Part shown: positions 39,401 to 51,400 of the stretch, piece after piece
How positions within the stretch are numbered: the stretch's first letter is position 1
Layout: each line of letters starts with the position of its first letter
Source: Owenia fusiformis
Lineage: Eukaryota; Annelida; Polychaeta; Sabellida; Oweniidae
Direction: 5' to 3'
Length of the DNA: 64,000 nt
NCBI GenBank assembly: GCA_903813345.2
Contig: CAIIXF020000011.1
Span: 1,450,571-1,514,570 of the forward strand
Notes under the pieces: model-generated
What the model was told of the DNA's origin: nothing
Seen by the model: the letters and a program-made list of their open reading frames with translations, nothing else
Database searches by the model: none
Made by a program: the position numbers and the translations under genes

Positions 39401-42400
39401 AATAAGGAAAACCTTTGAATTTGACCTAGATTTTGACCTAGGCATTTTGGTGTCCAAATTTTGAAGCTAGATGGCTTTTGAGGTCTTCTTCTTTTGAAGG
39501 CTTTCATTAAATTAAGCTGAACTCAGTCTATATTTCGAATTTTTCACTTCAAAAAAATCTTTTTTCCCATTGACTTAACATGGGCACCAAATTTAGCGAT
39601 TTTTGAGCTTTCAAAACGCCATAACTTCCGAACCGGAAGTCGGATCGAAATTTGGTTTGCAGATTCGGATTCCTGACAAAATTCTACTCCTAATTCATAA
39701 CTCATACATTGAATTTGGAGCACGTTTTGGTGTGACCTACTTTCCGGACGCCATATTTCAAAATCGGTAAGAGTAATCAAAAAACGGATGGCACACTTAT
39801 GAAAGGGCTGTTTGTCAGCTACAGGATGAAAAAAAGATGAAGACGTTTCGAGAAATAACGACGAAGATAATAGACAGAAGGTTGAAAATGTAAGATTTGA
39901 CCTAGTTCTTGACCTTTGACCTAGATAAAAATTTGACCCAATTTCCCACCAACTAGATACTGAACCTAAATGAACTGTATAATGGTCTTTACTGGATACC
40001 TTATAGTTATTGAAAAAACTCTTAAAGAAAAATAATAATAATAATAATAAGAAGAAGAAGAAGAATACTGGCAAAAACAATAGACTCCAGATTTTCAATC
40101 TGGAGTCTAATAATTAGAGTATTGGCATAAAAAATTATTTACAGAAAGTTAAGGATATGCATATTTTACCATTAAAATACTAAGCTAAAATTGACTTCGA
40201 TCTTTTTTTGTCAGATCTTTGAATATCAATGTTCAATTGTTCATATGCCCGAGATGTACATTTTTTCTAGAAAATATGATTTTCTATGATTTTATGTTAT
40301 CAACAATCACACATTCATTATTTAACTAAATCTGCTGCAATCTTTGATAACTGTTTAACCAATGTCTAGTAGTTTGTATCAGTATCTAGTCATAATGGTA
40401 TTGTGTTATACTGCATCTATTGATTGTTTATCATACACATATTCTATGCATTCACCTTTCACCTTAACTATCGCACAGAGACAAGGACGGAACTGGTCAA
40501 TAGCGTGTTTTCTTGTAGTTCTTTCCACTTCTCCTGCAGAACTTCTTTTAGTTGATCAATAGTTTGTGGGGGATTACCCTTAACTGCAATAAGCTGCACC
40601 AGGCGTCCCCATGTGTGATAGTCACAGTGGTTGGCATCTGATGTATTTGGTGACTATTTATCAGGACTAATGAAAGGAAGTGTTTTCTCCATTAGATATC
40701 CCAAAGTGACCTTTTCTAAATGGCTGGGAGCGATAGTTAAGGTGAAAGGCGGATGCCTAGATGATTGGTTTAATGAAAATTATTACGAAGATACAGTATA
40801 ACATAATACCATAGTGACAAGATACGCATATTCACTTGTACTAGACATTGTTTAAACAGTTATCCAAGATTATAGCAGATTTAGTTAATATAATGCATTT
40901 GTTATTGTTGATCACATAAAATCATAGAAAGTCTTGGACACATGAATAATTGACCATTGATATTTAAAGATCTGTCAAATAAATTGTAATGCCAATACCT
41001 TAATGTTATGATACTTTTCTAGCCTTTTAAAAAGTTTAAAAAGTTTTGGCACACTCTGTATTCAAATGGTTAGACTATGTAACGGATAACACAACAACAT
41101 CATTTAAATTTATTAAAGTTTAACTATGTACAGTGATTGGTAGTGATTACTCAACTACATCATTCTATTTCAGTGGTTTAAGGTAAGTCTGCATTTTAGA
41201 AATTTTGCTACAATCCCCAATTTGAGTCACAGGTCACAATATAATATATATTGTGAACAATATAAAAAATAACAATGTAACTTAACTGAAGAATGCAGCA
41301 AAATACCGAACATGGAGACTTACCTTATCGATGTATATAAAACAGCTGCATGATTTGAATTCATTTCAGTGGTTTAACTATGTTGATAACACAACTACTC
41401 CCGAAGATGATAGTTTTAATTCACATGGTTCCCACATCTCAGGTAAGAAGAACACATCAAAACAATCTCAGAACTGCGGGGTTCCCATAAAGCAGTTACA
41501 CACTATAACGTAAAGCCTGTGTAAACCGTAAACATACTTATCAAATTATAGACGCACTTTACTTAAAGAGATCCAGTCGTCCAGATTTCTATTCTGGACA
41601 ATCAGTAATGTCCCAATATAATTGCTCATAAAACATTATATATACCTTAGATATATCTTGAGACCAAATCATAAGCACAATTTCACCAATATATTGAGAA
41701 AATCAACAGTACAACCAATTGAACACAATAATTTGTTTTTTAATGTGTTTTGGAATTTATCTATATTTTAACCCCTTGGAAGTCATAAATATGGATCCAC
41801 TGAACCAAAACTGAAGAAAAAGCAAATAAGACTGGAACAAATTTGAGCGGGCTTTTAAATTTTATTTTTAATTTCTGTTGATGTAAGTGGAAATTCATGG
41901 CAAGGAACAGTCGTCAAATTGATACTGTTAACGAATTAATTCAAGCCTCTGCATTGGTAAGTTGATAAACAAACTTGTTTTACATCAAATAACACGAAAC
42001 AATCAGGAGAGACTCGATCTCTTTAACGATTCCTCAACTGTATTCTATTTATTAACCTTATATACTCTATATTTTTGTTGATCACAACATTTCTTTACAA
42101 AATATAAAATAACATAATCCATAGTTGTAAACAAAAATGAAATCATGCTATTTTGTATTTATTGCTTACTTTCCTCTTCCTATGGAGATATCTTCAACAT
42201 GTTTGTTGTTTCTGTCAGCCTTTTGGTTCATTCATTAGTTCAAGGTCAAGGATATCATATTCCGAATGATAACCCTTTTAAACAAACCATAGTTGGGTCA
42301 AAAGTCATGTAGCAACCCTCAGTTTCTGTATTTCGATATCCTCAGCAGTATACAATAGGATCTATGCAAATGCTAATTGGGTAATCATTTTTTTAATGGA

Positions 42401-45400
42401 CGAAACCCTCATTGGCATATAATGATTATACAGACGAAAGTTTATCTTAAGTTCAAGCTTTTAGTTTACCTCGCGATCGCTCGTTTATGATGTCGAACCT
42501 GCTTCAAGATTGGGTTGTTTTCCTTTCTAATGATAACGATTTTAATAAAATGTAAACTTCACAGTTCCAATTCATAAAAATATACATTGTTTTAAAATCT
42601 ATGTTAAAATATAAAATATTCAAGAATACGATCATGTTCTTATAGGAATCGCCGCAGGTACAAACTCTGGTCTCGCAAAAAAGGCAACAATAATAACATT
42701 CAAAGTGTTAGACCAATGGGGTTCCGGTTATACCAGGTAAGACAAAAAGACATGATGTACTATACAGGGTGTGCCAAAAAATTTGCATTTTTTTACAGAA
42801 AGGATATGCATATTTTACCATTCAAATACTTAAGCTAATACTGACTTCACATTTTCTTGTCAGATGTTTGAATACGAGGGCTGTCCCAGAAGTAATGCAC
42901 TATATGCTCTAACTTTCTTTAATATTCTTCAATTCAGCTGAAATTTTGTGTATATAACAATTGAAGTTTTATCTATTATATCCTGAAGTTTCAGCATCCA
43001 AAATTAATATTAAGTCTTAATATGGTTGCTATAACAACATGGGGGTAGGGGTGGGCGTATTTTTGAGCATACTTCTTATAGCTACACCAAATGGTATTTG
43101 TTGATTAATTATTTCATACTTTCAATTTTTCATTCCTTTTGACTTGACTGTAAAACCTGCCCCGCCCTACCCAAACTCAACAACTTGATTTTATCATAAC
43201 ATCAATATAGTTTTATCAATCAACATGAAAATTTCAAGAATGATCAAAATGTCTTTAAGGAAAAATATTAATTATTGATGAAGTTAGAGCATATAGTGCA
43301 TTACTTCTGGGACAACCCTCGTATCAATGGTAAATTGTTCATGTGTGATTTTCTATAATTTTATGTGATCATCGATAGAATATTTATTATCTTCACTAAA
43401 TCTTCTAAAAATCTTTATTAAGTGGTGTATTGAGCGACTATTTATCAGGACTAATGAATCAAGGGGTATTTTGCTCCAGATATTCCATAGTGACCTCTGT
43501 TCTATGGTCAGGAGCGCTAACCTGCTGGAATAAGTAATCACCTGGGGCTGAAAGAGCCCCCATTCTTGAAAGATGTCCCTTTTGAAGAATATAAGTCCTG
43601 AGTCGAATGGCCACCCGATACACCAGATGCCAACCCCTTGGACTATCACACTTGGGGGCACCTGGAGCAAAGTTTTGAAGTTAATGGCTACAAATTATTA
43701 ATCAACTATAAGAAGTTCTGCAGGATAAGTGGAGAGAACTACAACAAGAACTGCTGGATCTCGCCAATGACCAATTCGGTTCTTGTCTCCACGCGATTGT
43801 GAAGGTGAAAGGCGGATGCATAGAGCATTTGTTTAATAAATAAAGTAATACAGTGTAACAATATTACCATAGTGACTAGATACTGATAAACCTGTTATAG
43901 ACATTGGTTAAACAGTTATCAAAGATTTAGCAGATTTAGTAAGGATGATGAATGTGTTATTATGTGTTATTATGTGTAAATCAAATAAAGTCATAGGAAG
44001 TCAAATTTTCTAGGAAAAATGGTAAATCTCGGACACATGAACAATTAACCATTAATATTCAAACATCTGACAAAAAAATTGAAGTCAGTATTAGCAATAA
44101 GTATTTGAATGGTAAAATATGCCTATCGTTAAGTTTCTGTAAAAAGGATTTTTATGTCAATACCATAATGTTATAATACTTTTCTAGCCCTCTAAAAAAG
44201 TTGCAAATTTTTTTGGCACACCCTATATATAATAGATAATAAAATGCTTGGGACTTTAGTTGTATATGGCAATCTGTCCAAGGGAGCACTTGTGAATTTA
44301 ACAGACGTTGTTCGACGTTCGATGTTACACTTCTGTTGCAAACAGATACACTTACAAGCAGGTCGTTGTTTTTTCATGTTGATATACATGTAGTTGGTTT
44401 CTTTACAGTGATGTGATAGCTGCTATCGGCAAAGCCATTGAGCTGAAGCAAAGTCGTAAAAAGCCTTCGGTTATAAAGTACGTGGTAAAATGAAGTTTAC
44501 TTTAACTAGACATGTTTCCATCATAGCATATAGTCATAGATCCAAGCCATTTCAGAAAAATATGCACAGCATTCACATACTGTATCTAACTATGAAAATA
44601 TGTATATTCCAAATATATGTAGTAAAATTTGCAGAAGAGACAATTACATGGATGCTGTAATGCTTTATATAAAAGTGTGAATTTTAGTTTGTCTTTGGGT
44701 GGACCACCGACTCAGGAGATGGATGACGAAGTTATACGTGCTGTAGACAATGTAATTTATAAGTTTATATATTCCATTTGCTTCAGTTATGTTGAGAAAC
44801 GTCTTTGCGGTCTTTTGAAATAGATTTACTCATTCTAAAGCGATGAGAAAATATCAATTGGCGTGATATTTTCAATTTAAATTTTTTCACTTTCCCTTAA
44901 TGGCAGTCAGCATTTTTTATGTGTTACTAATATATTTTATAGTTTAGTTATTTGCTGTTTTTAAAATAAATCGTAACAAGACACACCTTTATATCACCAT
45001 TGACTTACACCTTGTGAATGTTGCAGGACATTTTATTGTAACTTATCCTACAATTAGTTTACTATATTGTATAATAAAATCAAAAAATAAATTTGATATC
45101 TATTGGGAAGAATAATTATATAGCCAGAGGATATCGCTACAATATACTCCGGAAAACCAATTGCGGAGGATATCGTGACGATATACTCCGCTTTTTGATT
45201 TTCCGCCAAATTAAACTATTTGACATGAAATTTATTTTTCAATGATATTAAACATTTAGTACACTACTAGTAAGTGTAGGATGATAAGAACATCCTATGA
45301 CTTTTTCAGAATATCGTTTTTATCTACTCGTTGATATTAATATATGCACTCTTTCGCTTCCAACTCTCGTGCAGATATCAATATCACCTCCTAGATAAAA

Positions 45401-48400
45401 ATGATATTCCTCAAAATCATAGGATATCTTATTATTATCCTACACTTAGTGTACTAAATGTATAATAACATTAAAAAATAAATTTGATATTTATGGGCAA
45501 AATGAATATCCGGAGGATATCGTCACGATATACTCCGGGCGGAGGATATCGTGACGATATACTCCGGAAAACCCAATATGCGGAGGATATTGTGACGATA
45601 TACTCCGCTTGTTGATTTCCCGCCAAATTGACTCTATTTGGCATGAAATTCATTTTGCAATGATATTATACATTTAGTACACTCCTTGTAAGTGTAGGAT
45701 AATAAGAACATCCTATGATTTTTTTCAGAATATCATTTTAATCTACTCGGTGATATTGATATATGCACTCGTTCGCTTCGCTCTCTCGTGCAGATATCAA
45801 TATCACCTCGTAGATAAAAATGATATTCCTCAAAATCATAGGATATCCTATAATTATCCCACATTTCAAAATAATTTAGTTTTAAAGCAATTTCTCTAAC
45901 AAAATCTTAAAATCTAATGTGTACTATAAACAAGTATCGATAAAAAGCTTCTTAGATGGATCGAATGGTGACGAAGGTAGCTTGCCTTTGTCTCAACATG
46001 GTCGCACTTCTCGGAGCAGAAAATCTAATCCAATTTTATCATTAATTTTGTTTTTCCTTTCATTTTAGAGCCAATTGATATTCAATGTAATAATAGAGGC
46101 TATATGTATACTACACTGATATATAAAGCCCCCTACTTTTATTCCCAAAACCATTTCAAAACTTTAATTCGAAGGCTTATGCACAGAATATGAACGTCTA
46201 ATTTTGGTATAAAATCGGAATAAGTTGATTTATGATACCCCTCTCGATGGATAACTACTAATCGAATATACAGATAAAAAGGATTCTAGGGATTTTATAT
46301 AACTTTACACACTGATTTGTTCGATAATTCTCAAATATAATTACTAACATTATTTAAACATTTTAAATATGATGTTTAGGAAATAAAATTGCCCGGAACT
46401 TTTTTCTTGAATATAAAATAACAAATTGTATAACGAAATATAATTGTAAAACAATAACGCATCTAGGTCGTTGTTTGGGTGGATGGATTTTCCGTCCTTA
46501 TTAGCTGCTTGTCAGTCTTGGCATTAAATCCTGATGAACGGGATGATTACTTTTTATCCTTATATTCGATTCAATCATGCACATGCCATTAAAATCATTT
46601 GAAAATGTTTCTTTGAGTATAGTTTTTTCAATGGCCACACTTTTCGAGAGTCTAGTTACAATTTATTTTATTTGAGTATCTTACAATAAATCAGATGATA
46701 TGATTATTTTCAATAAATTAATAATATGAAGTTCAACATCATAATGTTATAGAATGTGTATACCGATAAAAAAGGCAGGAAACCCCATATGTTATTGTAG
46801 TGTATTTTTTGTCGCACTTTGTCTCATTGATGTATTCTTCAAGGGCAAATTTGATCGGTAACTGGCATTTATTTCAAAGAGTGTATTATTCTAGGGAGTA
46901 TTTGATCGATAAAGGGCACTCATCCCAATGAATGTATTATTTTAGGGCATTTTTGATCGGTAACTGGCACTAATTTCCAAAAATGTATTATTCTAGGGAG
47001 TATTTGATCGATAAAGGGCACTTATCCCCATAAATGTATTATTTTAGGGCAATTTTTATCGGTAACGAGCACTTATTTCAAAAAATGTATTATTCTAGGG
47101 AGTACTTGATCGATAAAGGGCACTTATCCCCATAAATGTATTATTTTAGGGCATCTTTGTAAGTGTTGCTGCTGGTAATTCAGCCAGTAAATGGAATACG
47201 TTGTCACCTGCTGGGGAACCAAAAGCGTACGTATCACTGTTCTGTTTGAAAGATTGAAGTACACCCCCTAGTTTGACAACCAGGCCCGTAGCAAAGGGGG
47301 GGGGGTGTTCTAAAAAGGCTCTCCTATTTGGCCAAGAATCCTTTTTAAAAATGTGTACACTTTTTAGCAAGAAAAACAGAAATCGTAGATTTATTTTCAA
47401 TGTGTCACTTTTCGTCAAGAAAACAAAGCCCGGATGACAAGTGAACATAGCTCGGACCTTAAATGACGTCATCATAAAGCCGGTTTGTAAAAAACTTATA
47501 TTTTCATTAGCGGGTATATATTATGAGGTTATATAATGGTTCTTTTTGTATATCGTGTTTATACTCGAGTGAGTATATGACATATTCACAAGTGAGCGTA
47601 GCGAACGAGTGAATATATTGTAATCTCACAAGAGTATAAAATGCACGATATACAGAATGAACCATTATATAATCTTATTATGCCACTCTAAGTTCAATTA
47701 CAGTTGATTCGACCACAATCATAACAATTAAAAACCATAAACATATCCCATAGCCAACTCAATAATGCTGATGTTGATCTCGAACCATTTATGAAGTGGA
47801 TTGATTTTAGCGAATCATGCCGGAACCATTTATGACGTCACTTGATTCTAGGAAATCATGAAAATGTTCATGATTTTTTTATTCATTAGTTCCAAGAATG
47901 CACTTCTACAGTGGTATGCGCTGGAGTTTATACGGAGGAGTTGTATACGATGACGATATACCACTCTCCACTGTATATCGTTGTTAAAGACCCATGTTAT
48001 ACAACTAATGTATCTATCTGCTACGTCATAATCGCCGTTCGCATATTGGTCCATGCCTTGTAACGTTCGTATAATAACTCGGTAAATGTAAACGACAATG
48101 GAGAAAGATGCAGACAATCGCAATCTGTTTGACGCTTTAAAAAGAAAGGAAGTATGCACTGTTAATAATGAAGAATTCGAGAAAATAGATGTTGATGAAT
48201 ATCCCAAAAGAACAGGAAAATCCGGCTACGGCCAAGGATACAAAACTGGACATAAATATTCTAAAATAATTCCACGGTTGGTTGCAAAGTTTCTGAACTC
48301 TGGCCAATATTGAACAATGTGAACCAAATGACCAAGATTGGTATGCGATAAACAGATAATCCTATAGTCGGTTCAGGATATGTGGATCGCCCCTCGGCCA

Positions 48401-51400
48401 ATATAATATATCTACCCTCGGGACCTACGGCCCTCGGGCAAATATATTATATTCGCCTCGGGATAATCCCAATATCCTGAACCTCATGTAGGATATTCTC
48501 TATTTACTCAATAATTGTACTCACACTTACTCCAAGTGTACAGCATACATCATGTTTTTCAATGTTTTTGTTCATTCAACGTATTCAGATATACACTTGT
48601 GGGCGTCTTTTCCCTTTTCTTGCGCTTTTTCTGTTACAGAATAAATTTACTTGTTCAGGAATTTACGAGTGACTTTTGCGAAAATTGTCATATTTTAACT
48701 CCCCTGAATTTTTTCAAAAACTGAACAACTTTGGCGAAAACTGTCTACGGGCCTGGCAAACTTGTCGCGGTTACATATACAACGTATGCAAATGAAAATA
48801 AGATCTCATAAAGGAAATAAAGGTTTAAACTTTAAAACTATATATATAAAGATAAATACTAACTAAAATGGATTAATTTCTCAGCACATTTTATTTATGA
48901 TATAATAGCTTTACCGTTGCTAATCTGAAGAAAGATGATTTCCTTCGCGAAGACACTAATTATGGTGCCGGGATTGACATTGCAGCGCCAGTAAGTTATA
49001 CCTGCCAAAGTTTAAAGGAGCACGTAGGTTATCGTAAACAATTTCAGATGGTTATATCTTGGATTATGACTATTTTCTGACAATGAAGACAGGTATATCT
49101 TCTAGATCCATTCATGATCTCCTAGAAAATTATATACAGTAATAATAAAGTCAAACAAACTCGGAGATATTTAGCTAGCAATCAACCCATCATCACTTTT
49201 TTCAAAGATGTTGGCCTCATTTTCACCAAAAATGCAACCATTTTTTTACATTGTTTAATGCATTACTATCCTTTATTTTAATGTATCAAATATTTCTTTA
49301 AAGTAAGACTTAATTGCTGTCCCATGTTTTTCCTCAATTGAAAAATATCTTGCTATCTATTGGTTTCAGTTCATTTTGGTAATCCAAATTCAGTATCTTT
49401 AAAGTCCCCGGAGCAATCCGATTTTCCCCTTAAGAAATAAAAAACGAATGTCTCACATGCACATTCTGCATTCAACAATATAATAAAAAGGTGGATTTTA
49501 GTGAAAATTAGGTCAACATTTTTGAAAAAGCATGTTGATTGGTACATTGTCCCTTCAAAATCACCTAGATCTGATTAACTAAATTATCATTATATATATT
49601 TTTCTTGAAGATAATAGATGGATCTAGAAGGTACACCCATGTTCATGATCATAAAATATTCCTAATTTAAGTTAGAATCGTTCAAAATAACCTATGCTCC
49701 TTTAATCTTGTATTAAGTAGACACAATACGTGTACATTATGTATCATTCTAAAATCGAGATACGGTATAATACCATGATCGGTCGAGAAACATTCGTTAA
49801 AGCTAAATTCACACCAACGGCGCCTTGGTGGCGCTGTTAACCGCCGTGCAAAGCCGCTTTGCACGCCGCATTAAAGCGCCACCAAAGCGCCGTTTGTGTG
49901 ACCTTAGCTAATGAAGTTGTGAAGAAAGACAGACACCATAAAAATGTACGCATGCAAGGTTACGCTGAATAATTCAGTCTTACCGATGTTTTAAAAATAG
50001 TACATGTGTTATCAGGGAACAGACATTATGAGTGCTACAAAAGACTCCGCTACCAGCTATGGCGAGCTATCGGGTAAGCAAAAAATATTTGGGAGGTAAA
50101 TCCTTTAGAAAACGTTAACGTGAACGTGTATATTTAGTGTCATCTAGTGATAAGTCCCCCTCCCCTTTTAGAGTTGTTACTTGTAATAATATTGAATCAC
50201 AAATACATTTTGGACAGTGGCATTCGATCTGCAATTTTATCGTTATTTTGCATTTTTATTGCAAATTACAGCAGAAATACTCATTTTTAAATCCTAAGAT
50301 AGACTTTAGTTGTATGCTATGTCTAGAAGAATAAATGACCAAGGCGCTGCTATACCTTGAATTTACAGTATTACAAGTTCACGTATATGTTCTTATAAAA
50401 TTGGTAATTTAACCACCTCTTTGACTTACGACGAACAAATATGCAATATCTGTGCTCTTGATACGTCTTAGCCCATTTTTTATATTCATTTGCCCGATGG
50501 AATATAAGGTATGCTTAACCTAGCTGTAAGTGGTTTGATTAATAAAAAAAAAGATATATTTGAATTAATAACTCATTTTAAACTCATCTGGTATATACCA
50601 TGTAAAGTGCACTGAGTACGAAGTATATCGGTGTGTAAAACGATATTGACAAACTGCAATGCTATTTTGACGACTAACATGATCTAACGTGATCTTTTTT
50701 CAGGGACGTCCCAGTCCGCCCCGTTTGTAGTAAGTATGTTACACCAGGAAGATTCTAGAATTTAAAGGTGTACCTATCTTCGTGTAGAGGTTCATGAAGA
50801 AGACAGGCTCACCCTTGAACCCTAGGGTGTAAACCTTTCTGTTCCATTACTATAGCCTAGTCATTTATCAACCACTATGAGATCAAGACAGAGATTATCA
50901 TTCAAATGAACTTCTTTTTTCTTAGTCTAATATCGAATATTGTATTACTAATTTCAATTACGCATGATAATTATGTTTGGGCGTCCAACACATCTATTGA
51001 TGACGTCACTAATAGAAACAAAATGGACGATTCCAAATTTGGTAAACACGCATCGGACAAGAAGTGTTAGGTTCTGGCGTAATAGAGAAAAATATAGCGA
51101 TGCATCAGATAAAAAATATGTAATAGTAATAAGGATATCATATTTCTGTATGTTTTCGCAGTGTTTTCTCTGACTTAATAAAAAAATTACTATGCGCCAC
51201 TTTTTCTCATTTACAATTTTATCCGCTCTTTATAGGCGGGCATGGCAGCGTGTTATTTGAGTTTGAACCCAACCGCAACGGTAACACAAGTGACAAACTA
51301 TTTGATCAACAGGTAAAAAATCATTCAATTTGACTACCATTATTTTCAGCTCAAGTTTATGTTGTTAGATATATCATATTATATTTCTCTGCGATAATTT

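Larger units (their letters stand above)
47281..48755. mobile_element. Possible long family D element
   Basis: Caggcccgtag at 47281 and ctacgggcctg at 48745-48755 are a perfect 11-bp inverted pair and share the tip text of the nested element at 11067-11246. A G-run follows the left tip, as in that family. No clear target duplication is visible, so the two tips may belong to separate relics. The span includes two foldbacks and a 71-codon frame. Confidence 0.35.

Noticed and set aside
31847-40098. Minus-strand frames with text such as WEIGSNFYLGQRSRTRSNPV repeated in the array
   Set aside because: Same explanation: they run across array text and hairpin/microsatellite junctions, not a gene.
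40362-40562. 66-codon plus-strand frame with a hydrophobic start
   Set aside because: It overlaps, on the other strand, the C-terminal transposase text of a decayed Tc1-like element.
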